From contig NC_049564.1 in the NCBI RefSeq assembly GCF_013368755.1, forward strand, positions 5,092,001 through 5,156,000: DNA of 64,000 nucleotides, given 5' to 3'. The position numbers were made by a program, and so were the translations under genes. The notes below the pieces were generated by a model. That model was not told the DNA's origin, did not search any database, and saw only the letters and a list, made by a program, of their open reading frames with translations. Within the stretch, counting starts at the first letter, position 1. Every line of letters begins with the position of its first letter. Positions 33,724-44,911 of the stretch are shown one piece after another. The DNA comes from Talaromyces rugulosus. Taxonomy: Eukaryota > Ascomycota > Eurotiomycetes > Eurotiales > Trichocomaceae.

Positions 33724-34810
33724 TCAGAAAAAGTGTATGGTAGGAAACCCCGCCTTTCTGCTGAGGCGTTGACGTAGGGGCTCATATTCCAAACTATTAT
33801 CGAACAGGAAAGAGTCATCCCATGAGGACAAAGTCTGAGGGGGTCGACTCAGTGAAAGAGTATTAGATAAATAAGGATAACCGGAGGACTCTGCCATTGT
33901 CGAGGACGTAGAAGTACTGGTTGACGTCTTGGGGTGAGTGGGAGTATCCGTAGGCGCAGATTGCTTCGAGGATGTGCTAGCAGTGTTTGATTTCTGCTTC
34001 GAGTAAATGTCCTTAGTTTCCTTTTGAGAAATTTTAACACTCTAAAAAGGGGGGGGATGGAGGGTGTTCTCAGAACTTTTCTAAAACTTCACGCCAGTCT
34101 GGTCTTTGGTCTCGCAGTGCTCACGGTCGTCATAGCGCTTGTTCCTAGTCTACATCTCAATATCTGTGGGCGACGTCGCGGACTTTCTGTTTGATCTGTA
34201 GATAGACACTTGTTATGAAAGGAAACTCCAGATCAACAAGAATGAATACTTACTTTGCATATCTTCAAAGTAGATTCACAACAGAAACCGCTACAGCAAC
34301 AATCTCAGGCTTGCGACAACAACAATGGCCACATGGTGACCTTGTCTAAACCCCACACAGTCAGATTCTCCAGTAAGTAAGATCAGGAAGAGACGTTGAT
34401 AGACTCACCCGCTCAGGTCGATTTTAATGGCTCCAATCTCGACTCTGTCTGTCCCAGAAGACATATAAAGTTCAGAGATTCTGACACGTCGAGTAATAAT
34501 GGAAGAAAAGTCTCAAGACAGAAAACCGGATAGCTATAATTAGACTCAGTGATGAGTAGATAAAACGTGTTGGCGGACTTGGCTTTGATTCGATCCACAC
34601 CGCTGGACGTAGCATTCACTCAGGATCCGAAACTTGGAGGGATGATGGAAGAAAGGCTTGCAAAGACAGAATATTAGATGAGCATGATCAGTGTAGTGGT
34701 GAGTGATAAAACGCGCTGATAGACTTACCCAGCCAAGTCCACCTCTACCACCCCAGCTTCGATCGTATCACTGGCCGACGTCATGAAAGAGGGTCCGACG
34801 CATGTATACA
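33724..34810 (-). pseudogene. Decayed multi-exon gene with tandem repeat units
   Basis: A clean 106-codon open exon runs from 34041 to a TGA at 33724, preceded by a strong polypyrimidine tract and TAG acceptor. It encodes a Ser/Thr-rich segment, then MAESSGYPYLSNTLSL and WDDSFLFDNSLEYEPL. The exon before it (about 34198-34050) reads IKQKVRDVAHRY and QRPDWREVLEKF but contains TGA, TAG, TGA, TGA and TGA, each one C-to-T step from CGA or CAG. Further upstream, three related units of about 163 nt (near 34770, 34600 and 34440) carry exon-like pieces such as SASDTIEAGVVEVDLAG and SSGTDRVEIGAIKIDLSG, two of them followed by a GT(A/G)AGTCTATCA donor. No family is recognised. It is probably a pseudogene. 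Confidence 0.45.
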
Positions 34811-36843
34811 TAAATTAAGTGCCAAATGGGCCTTTGGTATTTTGATGCAGATGTCAACATCTTGCAATGACAGAACCTGAGAGCGAGAGGGAAGTGACCC
34901 GGAAGAAAGAGGCAGTAACAAGTCTGCTTTCTGCCGCCCTCGTCGCTTATCCGCTTGATTTATGTCACCTGATTTCTTTTTGCTCGTGGCCTGAGGCTGT
35001 ACATTTGTACTATTCACGGCACTTCATAGGTGGAAAATTCTACACCACAGCTTGAATAGTCCTATGTGTAAGAAGAAGATTCGAAATATTGATCTTGAGA
35101 TGCACAGTCACTCGCTGGACAGCAACATACATCATTCTGCCACCAGTATACATGATAGCTCTGCCACATTGTCTTTTGCTGTGTCTCACATTCTTTCCTT
35201 GGAATCTTCTGGTGTCTGCCCACTCTTCTCTTCTTTACCGTTACATTATGTGCTTGCATTTTTTTGCTTGGCGCAGATTAATTAAATACCATTTGAGGAA
35301 ATTTCCCGCGAAACTCCACTGAGCGACATCCGGAATATCGGGATTCGGGACCATTTTACTACCGAATTATGCCCTGAAGATACTAAAGAGGCTATCCGGA
35401 TTGGGGTATGGAACCATCAAAACACTCTCACGAAGAGATATTCAGAACTAAAAATCATCTTCCAGGCTTCCACGGGTCGCGCAAGGACTTTTTGAATCCA
35501 TCTAAAAGTACCACTTACCTAATTCATTCACATTCTGCGAAGCTCGCCCAACAACAGCAATCACGTGACGTACCAAAACCTAATGACTGCCCATTTAGAT
35601 CAATTCTGTATTTATTTCCCTTACCTAATTCAGCTCCAATCCGCGACCCATTTCGACCCAATCGCCCTGTCGGGTAATTAGTGGAGTTCGTATTTAGAAG
35701 CTTCTACGCCCCATTTTCACATCCCAGCTGAAACCCCATATTTTGCGGCAAAAGCCACCGCAGATCATCCATTCAGCCACGTGTGTTGTGACTTGTCGGC
35801 TTTAATTTACGAGGGTCCATTATTGGTGACAGATGATGGTTAAAGTTAATAAACCCCTGCGTCATTTTTCTCCGCAGAATTCCAGCTCCATTGTCGTTTT
35901 TTGGCCCCTGTTCCAGCTCTTGGCGTAGATGGGCGTCTTGGACAGATAGCAAGATCTATACCGATCTGCATTGCCAAGTAGATACGCACAGATCTATGCT
36001 TCGTATTGACTTGACCAAAAATTAATTAATATGACAACGGCTTGGCATCTATTAAGCCGGTTTATGCCTATTTTTAACTGTTTGAATGACTAAGAAAATT
36101 GAATGCGCCGATAAAATCGATATGTAGAATAGTATCATGTCTGATTTATTGGTTTTAACGACAGTTTTGAGTCACATTAACAAAGTTCAACTATTCATTC
36201 TTCGTGGTCATGGCATATGTTTATGGACTAGGTCCAGATAAAATGGTATATCGACCTTCTCTAGCTGCATAGAAACCCCATTTATATGATAAGGGTTGAT
36301 AGTTGCATTACTAGTAAAGCTTCCTCGTGAAATATAACCCAATTGAGTGAGGACCTTGGGACCATTTTACTAGATAATCATACCCTGACGAGTCTCTCGA
36401 GTCATAAAAAACACAATAAACAAATGCATTTCAATCCACCTGAGTAAGTTTCAGAATCTGGGGGCGGTTCAGATATAAGCCGATAGAGATATTATCATGA
36501 GCTCCAAGTTGACCCAACAGCACAAATGGGGCAAACCCCGTGTTTATGGAGCAATCTCGTATTTCTCAGCCCAGAAGTGTCAACATCTCAGCCATACTTG
36601 GATAATGGATGATTCTAGTCATTGGGAATCACGAGAAGTTACATCCACCAACACGAGTTCTTCAACTCAGCCTCGATTCCAGTCAAAGAAGGCCCCGATT
36701 CTTAACTATATAAACCCTCGACTCGACCGTCCATAACTCTTTTCTTTCTTTCCATCATCACACAACAACCAGTCTTCTCAACAAAACCTCATCTTTACTA
36801 CTCAATAAACAAAACTCTCAAGTTTTCAACCAATCCAGCCAAA
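34811..36843. other. Intergenic region with a diverged direct repeat
   Basis: Two copies of GGGACCATTTTACTA occur at 35347-35361 and 36358-36372, each followed by a related AAT.AT.CCCTGA block, so an old duplicated segment is likely. The frame at 35408-35677 has no recognisable domain. A TATA box (CTATATAAACC, about 36706-36716) stands about 130 bases before the secreted-protein gene. Confidence 0.45.
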
Positions 36844-37225
36844 ATGCAGTTCCTCATTGCTCTTTCTTCCATCGTGGCCCTTGTTGCTGCTGCCCCTGCT
36901 GCCACCAATGCCAACGCCCAGGACGCTGTCAACACCTACCACTCTACTGCCGCCGCCAACGGATGCAACTGGCTTGGTTTGTGCAACCATAACAGTTGAT
37001 ACCATTTGAATCATCTCTAACACTTTACAGGCTGCGTTTCCTCTCTCGCCGGTGAATCCGCTGCTTGCGCTGCCGCCGCCGCCGAACTCGGTGCTAGTAA
37101 GTCTTCCTTCTACTGTCCATGAACTGGAATTGGTATCCTGACTAAGATTTTGTAAAGACCCTATCGCCGATGTTGCTTGCATTGCCTCTGTTGGCTCCGC
37201 TGGATCTGTCTGCAAGGGCTGCTAA
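36844..37225 (+). CDS. Small secreted six-cysteine protein
   Basis: Three exons (36844-36976, 37031-37096, 37158-37225) give 88 residues. The first 17-18 residues are a classic signal peptide (MQFLIALSSIVALVAAA). The mature part holds six cysteines, in CNWLGC, AACAAAAAEL, VACIAS and VCKGC, with an Ala-rich helix between. Length, cysteine count and the NPIADVACIAS block resemble the fungal calcium-binding protein (CBP, PF12192) family of small secreted proteins, a tentative match. A good TATA box and an A/C-rich leader suggest strong, regulated expression. It may act outside the cell; no activity can be deduced. Confidence 0.8.
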
Positions 37226-38033
37226 GCATTGACATACCAAGTCATTCCTTTTTTCCCTCTCTTATGTTTTGATTTGATTTGATTTTTTGGGGGATCGGGG
37301 TTATATGTGGAGATATGTACTCATAGCAGGGAGATGTGTTTAAAAAAGCTTATTAGGTATTTAAATTAAATTCTTAGTTCGCTGTGAATATTTTTCCTAG
37401 TACAGTAATGGCTGTAGTTCTTCTCTTCAAGGTAAATCCTCTTGTGGCAAGCAACTCTTGATATTTGACTTCACAAGCTGTATTTTTCCCGCTAACTCCT
37501 GACTTCTGTATAATCAATAAGGAGAGAGGCGGAGCGGTTTATTTGCATTATTAGCCCGGCTTTTGCTGAAAAGTAAACTATAACATGAAGAAACCCAGTG
37601 CTTTTTAGATCCAATAAAAACAAAATAACAAATTGCATTCCCTCCAGCAAGATCCAAGTTAGCATAAAGTCCAAATCCAAAATCTCTAGCAGAAGAGCGA
37701 CATGTATATAGCAAAATCACCTGTTACTATATCATTTACTATCAAATTTTCCTACAATAGTCCGCAGAGGGTCAGGGCTAAGCATAAACCTCCTCTCCTC
37801 CAAACACGGCATCCACAATCATCAGTATAATGAAAATACCTAATAACCATGGATTATCTCGATTTAAATTTGGCGTGCCTAAGCACGTAACTACACGTAA
37901 CTACATGAAGAGCCGCCAAGACAACGCCACAGTATGCCATGCAGCGTGTGGATTTTGTTTCTCTGAATAAATCAATTGATCTGCCCTTATTTCCTAGTCC
38001 ATTCCATTTCATCTCAAAAGACCCCTATCGCAA
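37226..38033. other. Intergenic, convergent 3' ends
   Basis: The secreted-protein gene and the oxidoreductase converge here. The sequence is AT-rich and has no supported gene. Confidence 0.4.
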
Positions 38034-39535
38034 TCAAACGCCAGGGTCCTGCAAAACATTGTAGAAAAGAGAGTCCGGATTCCACTTTGCATGGACTCTA
38101 TTAATCTGCGTCAACATTTCATCCGTGTACCCTAGTTGTAGTTGCGAGTTGTTCCTGAAGTTGTTCGGTAAAGTAGCCCCTGAAAATCCGTTCTTCGCAT
38201 CATCCTGACGAAGTATCTCGGTGACCTCGGCAGCGTATTTTTCCACAGACGCTTCCGACTCATGCTTATTATACCACGTGATTACATTTCCGAACATGGG
38301 CCTATCCCTGCCAATGAATGGGCGTTTGTCGCTGCGCGAACTGTTTCCAACTGTAGCAGCTGGATTGTATGCCCAGACCAAAAGCAAAGAAAGCGGCCGA
38401 GCATCGGCGACGTCATCTCCAAGCCGTTTCCAGCGCTCAAAGGCTAACATGATTGAAGACGCAGAAAAAGAGTTTGCTCTAACGATATGCTGCGCCTTGA
38501 AACCCCCGTGAGCATCTAGCATCTTTGATATGTCGAATATGGTATGGAATGGTGCCAAAGTTGTTTCTGAAGCAACAGATAGCTTTTCAATTCCCGATGA
38601 TGCGACAAGAGGGTCAATGAAATCACGGCCTTCGCTTTCGGGACCGTAATATGTGATGGTCAATATAACCATTGGCGCTCCAGGAACAGGCGCAGTTGGC
38701 GGTGCGCGACCACAAAGCAAGATTGGCATCAACTTCGGCTTTACGGGAAGCAGTGTTTCAAAGAAATCCACAACTTTTTCAATATGAACTGCAGGAAATG
38801 TGTATTTCCGGACCCAGAGCTTGTCCCCGCCTCCGAGGTTGAGAGAAGATAGCTTATGGATCTTCATTGAAAGAGATGTTATGACGAGTAATCCGTATCC
38901 TGCGCCACAAAGGACTTCGAAGAGCTCTTTCTTGTCAGGATCAGATGCAAGTTTGTCGACCCTAACAATCTCGCCCGAGGCAGTCACGCCTTCGAATACA
39001 ACAACATTGTCTATCGCTAGGCCGTGGATTGAGGACAGTGCGCCACAGAACCCACCCCCAAGAACTAAACCGGCCATTGAGACTGCCCCCGAGTTCGCAT
39101 ATGCTAGTAAATTTGATGAGTCACACGAAAGGAGCAAACAGTGAGTGTTTTCCACGTACTAGTATAATAACCATCTTGTAACAGTGCCATCATTAGTTCA
39201 GAATTAGTGACAGCGCCACCGATCTCCGCGGTCTCGTTATCTTTATCCACTTTGATTCCTTTAAAGTTGCGCATGTCAAGGTACAAGGTCTTTTCATCGA
39301 TGGGGACAACTTTATGACCTCCTGAACCAGCGAGAAGGGTGAGGCCGTTCTCACGAGCATAATGGATTGCTGAAATGATATCATCTTGGCTAGAGGGAAT
39401 CACTATTATTGCTGGTTTTTTGAGACGCTCATCCGACCAGCGAGAAATGACCTTGTGAATATCGGTATCTGCATCTGGAATGATAATTGCGTTTGTTGTA
39501 GATTCGAAAAAGCCTTTGGGGTTTGTAGCAGTCAT
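38034..39535 (-). CDS. FAD-linked (PCMH/BBE-like) oxidoreductase
   Basis: Exons 39160-39535 and 38034-39103, with a 56-nt intron, give 481 residues. The N-terminal half is an FAD_binding_4 (PCMH) domain: IPSSQDDIISAIHYARENG, LAGSGGHKV (a His in the position that can bind FAD covalently), AEIGGAVTNSELM, then YANSGAVSMAGLVLGGGFCG and HGLAIDNV. The C-terminal half is the substrate domain and ends near WNPDSLFYNVLQDPG; the usual berberine-bridge C-terminal YxN motif is represented by FYN. Such enzymes oxidise sugars, alkaloid-like or polyketide substrates and often occur in secondary metabolism. No signal peptide is seen, so it is probably intracellular. It lies between two small secreted-protein genes, with no evident pathway link. 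Confidence 0.88.
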
Positions 39536-40498
39536 TTTGGCGATTTTAGACTGAGGTGGCAGCGACGGATGTGATCTGTCTGGAAATTACCACGGGCAAA
39601 GCAAATCAATTTATGAGAGATGATGTTGAATCAATTGTTTCCGGAGAACCGCGGGACCGCTGACATCGGTAACGGTCATGCGAAACTCAGCTGGTAACGC
39701 TATCGTTACATAGCCTACAATCGCTTACTGTATTATCGTATTGTTACATAAGTAACATAGCAATCTATACAACACATATGGTATAGGTAAAGTCACAGAT
39801 ATACATTTGAACAGTTTATTTAAATCCCCTGCTAACGATGAAAATACTTTTGGTAGGCTCTATTTAATTTTCGACCATTAGTGCGATGAAATCGACGTAA
39901 AACTGTATTTTGCGTCACTTCACATTATACCACTCAGAAAATTGACCGGACTGCCAATTTCAATAACAATACATTTCTCTAACCATTCACCTAACGTGTC
40001 CATAGGAAGTACAATTCGCTCAGGATCAATGGCCGTTTCAGTTGGGCCATCGACTATTCCGAGAGAATCTACCTTTGTCGACGTTTAGGTATTCTGAAGC
40101 CTGCCTTGGCTGTAACAACTTTTTTAAAGTTATAACCTTATCATGCAGCCCATTTCATTGTCAACTAGGACAATTTTTATGCGAATCAACTGTGGGATAC
40201 TTGAATATCTTCACCAAATGAAACTTATTTCATCTTGTAATACATTCATGACATAAATATTTTTCAGTCTCTGCATTTACACACGGATATGGGAAAACCT
40301 ATCAATTCCAATAGGGAAAACCCATACCAAGACCTCTCTCATGTAACATTATCAACGCTGCAACCGTCTCGATCGCCGAATATGATCTAAAAGGGTTAAG
40401 CTCATCATCATGAATTACCCAAGTAGAATGCCAAAGTACTCACATAATTTCCCAGATTCCATCAGTATTTTAATAAAACCTGTGGCCCGGTGACACTC
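39536..40498. other. Intergenic region
   Basis: Promoter of the FAD oxidoreductase (left) and 3' flank of the cysteine-rich protein gene (right). No gene or repeat recognised. Confidence 0.4.
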
Positions 40499-40825
40499 TT
40501 AATCACAATAAGGGGCACAGTCATTACTGCCAGGACAACAAGAACAATAAGAAGCATCACATTCACAGCCTCTTTCAATTACACATGCATCAGGAGTAGG
40601 GCCACCAAGGGCAGTAGTGGTAGTCTATGTTCACCATCTCTGTCAACCACTGCACCTATATTACATAACCTCGCATCTCACTCCACTTCAGCAGAATATA
40701 CTTACAAAATTAGAACCAGGAGTAATAGTAGAAGTAGCAATAGAAGGATTATGCTGATTCAGCGCCGTTGTCGTAGCGATTGGCATACTGGCAAAAATAG
40801 CACAAATAAAGATAATAGCGTGCAT
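40499..40825 (-). CDS. Small secreted eight-cysteine protein
   Basis: Two exons, 40706-40825 and 40499-40624, join in phase 0 (GTAAGT donor, ATAG acceptor, 81-nt intron) and give 81 residues. Residues 1 to about 21 are a hydrophobic signal peptide (MHAIIFICAIFASMPIATTT). A Thr/Ser-rich spacer follows, then a compact C-terminal domain with eight cysteines spaced C-x5-C-x-C-x4-C-x-CC-x5-C-x3-C, ending in APYCD. The second exon is too short to stand out as an open frame. I do not recognise the family. An alternative acceptor 31 bases earlier gives an early stop without the cysteine domain. It could be an effector-like or antimicrobial peptide, but nothing proves a role. Confidence 0.65.
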
Positions 40826-42014
40826 TGTGCAAGTACCAAAAAGGATGGGTTTAAAAAATGTGTATGTATGATCCAGGGAAGTAGTTGAAAAGAAAAAAGA
40901 TTTGGAGACGTTGTTTTTAACTTCAAAAATGGGCCTTCCACCTTTTAACATAATCTCTCTTTCTGGCCCACCCCCTAGGCAACTGTTGTTTCACGCTAGT
41001 CTTTCAATAGTAAAGCTGTATTATGCTTATTCAATATTTATTTTAAGAAAAAGACGGTCACAGATCAATAGTAGTAATTGCGGTGCGCCCTGAAAATCAC
41101 TATTGACAATTCTTCAGCCGCCAGGCGAATGAAAAACAGTACGTTACTCCTTGGATGCACCGAATACCAAATCAAGTTAGGTTTTGGGAAACTTAGAGAT
41201 AACATCCCTCTGTTTATCATTGTACTTTGAGTGGGATTCAACGTAGATCAGTGGGGCTAACGCCCCCAATTTAATCACAATAGAGACTTTTAAGGTTCGC
41301 GGTACCTAAAAAAACTACCGGAAGAACACGGTGACATCGGGATGCATTATTTATTACATTGTAGCGCATAAATACCGAGAGCCCACAAGGTAAAGCGAAA
41401 TTTTTAGTTACAAATAATCCTGGAAAGTAAAATTCTATTAATTAAAACCCTGGGATCTACAAAGTAAAAGATACTAACCTGAAAGGAAATATGTTGCTTT
41501 TTAAAGTTTATTGCGTTCTAACAACTAATCGGCGCATTTTAGGTTACGGCTGATATGAACCATCGTAATAGCGGAATTTCGCTCCACGATTATTTAAAAA
41601 TATAGTCTACCTAACTCCTGCATGTAGGGGTGTCTACAATGACTACATGTATAGAATTTGGATGGAACCTACTAGGTGTCAACTTAGAAGTTACTATAGC
41701 ATAGGAGTATGGGATAATAATGGATTATATTTATATAAATAAACCGCTTGAGACCTCTCCCACCCTAGGGAAATCCTCAACAACATAGAGGGTTTCACAA
41801 TTTCCTAATTAGGTCATATACTGCAAGTCACCTCTTGTGAGGGGTAGGTGCATGAAATATGGTCTGTCAACTGCAGGCACCCCTCAATCGATATAGGTCA
41901 ATAATCGATTTCTAGAATTTCTTGAATTTGGCTCACATATTACAAATACATATAGTACAACAATGAAAAAAAACGGCTACCTTTATCTAGAAGAACACTG
42001 AAATATTTTCTTTT
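40826..42014. other. AT-rich intergenic region
   Basis: Promoter side of the cysteine-rich protein gene and 3' flank of the Myb-like gene. No supported gene or clear repeat. Confidence 0.4.
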
Positions 42015-43245
42015 TCACGCTCGCTGACCGACAGCTGTCATAATGTTCGTTTTAAACTGTTCCAGGTCGTCACATTTCCTCTTCAGCTCCCCCTTTTCTG
42101 ACTGCAAGCTCTCAACTTCGGTTTTGAGACGGAGGTTCTCCGTCTCCAGGTCGCATTTCTCTTCTTTATAAACGCGCAGTTGGTCACCTGTTGAAGTCAA
42201 CTTTTGCTTCATTTGAGACATTTCTTTGAAAAGCCTATCGCGTTGCTCGACTAAAGCTTGTGTCATTACTTGATTCATGTTTTGTTGGGTTTCAGGCGAC
42301 AAATATATCTCCATGCCTTCAAAATGGTGTTGGATATTATGTGAAACTTTTGGAGAACTGGATTCTTGTACTGTGCACGTATGGCAATTCTCCTGGTTTC
42401 CTTGCAACGTATTCGTCATTGAGACATCAGTAGCATGTGGACCGGTAGAGAGCAGAGGGGTTTCGCCCTCCATACGAGTATTTGCAGGGCCATTTTCGAC
42501 TTGAGGAGCCTTGATCTGCTGGTCGGACGGTTTGGCAGGTCTCCTTCTAGGGTCGCGTGATACTTGGCGATCAGTGATTCGAGCTCTTTTTGCCTGGTGC
42601 CTTGTATGAGTCTAACAAAAACCCCTAGTATGTATTCTCTGACCAAATTACATACCTGGGGACGAGCTCGTTCCGAATAAGGAATATCCTCTCCCGAGCT
42701 GGTACAGTCGCTTTGATTTAATCTAAACGAGGCTGACTTGGGCGTTTCAGGACGAGTTGCCTATGTCACTCAATTAGTGTCTTCCAGTCCACGAAACTCT
42801 CCCAGCAAGGGTGATGTGGGAGTAGGTAGAGACCTTTTGCATATTCTCGCTGGCGTTCATCCCGAGCTTCAATCTGAATTCCTTTTTGAGTGTAGTTAGC
42901 AGAAAGAACACTGAGTTCAATCACCACCTAGGAATTACCGAATATTTCTTCTGGATATCGGATCCCTTCCAACCAGGGTAGTATTTCTGCTCAGTGAAAG
43001 GTCAATATTTTTCACGTTTTTCCCGTGGGGTGGGGGCTAGATAGATATACCCCTGAAAATTCTTTCCAAGTAATAGTCGAGTCTCTATCTCTTTGAGATA
43101 ATAGGAGCTTCTTATCCTCGTCACTCCACCGGCGGTAACGCCTTTTGGGTCTTGGTGTTGGGGAGTGTGAATCAAGTGCAGCAAGATCTTCTGGTGGCAT
43201 GAAAAACGTCACAAAAAGAGACTTCTTGGGCTGACTAGGACTCAT
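42015..43245 (-). CDS. Myb/SANT-like DNA-binding protein with C-terminal coiled coil
   Basis: Five exons (43051-43245, 42939-42986, 42834-42881, 42656-42760, 42015-42611), all phase 0, give 330 residues. Residues about 30-82 form a Myb-like domain (RRYRRWSDEDKKLLLSQRD, then TWKEFSGKYYPGWKGSDIQKKY), with tryptophans at the expected helix positions. The centre is basic and polar (AKRARITDRQ, RDPRRRPAKPSDQQ). Residues about 240-325 form a heptad-rich coiled coil (LRLKTEVESLQSEKGELKRK) likely to dimerise. It is probably a nuclear DNA-binding protein or regulator of a poorly described fungal family. An upstream in-frame ATG at 43290 exists. A TATA-like TGTATATAAAAACC on the minus strand (about 43325-43338) favours a start near 43290 or 43245. 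Confidence 0.7.
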
Positions 43246-44911
43246 TACCTTGACTTTCGTATGCGTCGGCCATTGGTCGAAGGTTAACAATGGTTAGGCA
43301 AGAAATCCCCGGTGATGGCCGAGGTTTTTATATACACTGGATATTGGAATAGGAGAGAAATCAAAAGAAAACGAAGACTCCTAAGAAAAACAAAAGAGGA
43401 AAAGAGAACAAGCGTGATCCCCCACACCGCTGTCGAATAGCCTGGGTCCCGGCAAGTTTTCAACCAGGGGTATATGTTGTGGTGTCTGCCTTGGCTGGGT
43501 GTTGAAAAGCGCACTGGCGAGAAAAAGAAAAAGGAAACCGCCACCCACGTAGATACTAGTTGGATAAGGAGGCAATCAGTCGTCGATTGTCCGTCTTTTT
43601 TAGTATCGACGAGACAGTCCTGCGCCAAAATCCTGCGCCGCAAACCAACATTCGAAGACCAAAGCGAAGAAGAACAAAATCGATAGGCTCTGGCCACGCG
43701 AAGATAGCATGGCGAGTGGAGACATGCCCTTGTGGTCGCGGCATCGTGGAATAACACAATTTTTACGCGCCAATGACATTGAGCTGGCTGATAGCCTTGT
43801 GTCACCAGCTTTGGCCTCAGCCTTCTCATGGTGAGTTCAGAAACGGCGCTAGGGACGGACTAATGAAATAGCCCTGTCACGACCCAAACTCAACGTGCCC
43901 GATGGATCAGGGTTTTCTTTGTTCATCGTGCGAGTTTTCTGAATTAGCCCGCGAAGCCGGGCAAATGACCTGCGCGGATGGAGGACACCATTTCCTAATC
44001 CGGTAATTTCGGCGTGGCACACTCGCGCAGCCTTGTTTTCCCATTATTATGACCATCCATTTCATGCAAGGGACATGTCTCATTTCCCGGCTCTCGCCAT
44101 TTCGGCGTCTATTTTTCAGGGGGAGCCATGCGGTGTTTGATGGATAAAAGTAGCCATGCCGCATTGGCTAAGCGAAGCACGATTCAGGAGTCCAGACAGT
44201 CTCAACGGGACAGGGATCCTAGGTTCTAGACTGCGCGCTGAAGCAAGATCCAAAACCATAATGGACAATGATTTGAAAACCGTAACTTTGCAGACGTGGA
44301 CAAGTGACATGGTTCTCGGAAAATCGCGGCAACAGTGGAGGAATATCGTGCCATCCTAGTTTCCGAATACCACATAGATAATAATAAGGACTGGTGGGGT
44401 AATTTTGGGTACTGATAGCGGTGAAATCACACAGTTGAAAACCGTGAGTTGTACTATGACCGATGTACACAACTTTTGATTTAGTTCTCTACACCACCTA
44501 CCTCGATATCGGAGTCGACAGCTTTCAAGCTCGAGAACATTACAACTTTCAAAATAAGGTCCTCAATTGTCGTAAACCGTTCTCGGTTGCCAGGTTGCAG
44601 TAGATACGACTGGCTATACAAGTCACTTCTTGTTAAAACTGTCGTGGCATATAGTTTCGTAGCTAGCCATCCTCTGAAAAGACACTGTACTGAAATATAG
44701 CCTCAATACAGGATGAGGGGCGAGGGTCCCGCCGCACGACCACCAAACTTATGCATCCCCCGCCACTTTTGAATGCACAGCATGCCTCGTCCAAGGCTGA
44801 AAAACAGTAAGCCCTCGACATTAAAGTTTGATCGTTGTGATGTATTGATATCTCAGGGGGCTGACAACTCATCAAGGATGGTCGGTCACTGACTAAATTG
44901 ACTGAGCTTGA
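43246..44911. other. Intergenic region
   Basis: Holds the promoter and leader of the Myb-like gene (TATA box at about 43325-43338, minus strand) and the promoter of the Zn2Cys6 gene to the right. The 181-codon minus-strand frame at 43284-43829 lacks domain features and overlaps the TATA box, so I do not call it. Confidence 0.45.

Noticed and set aside
43284..43829. 181-codon minus-strand open frame
   Set aside because: Overlaps the TATA box and leader of the Myb-like gene and has no family features.
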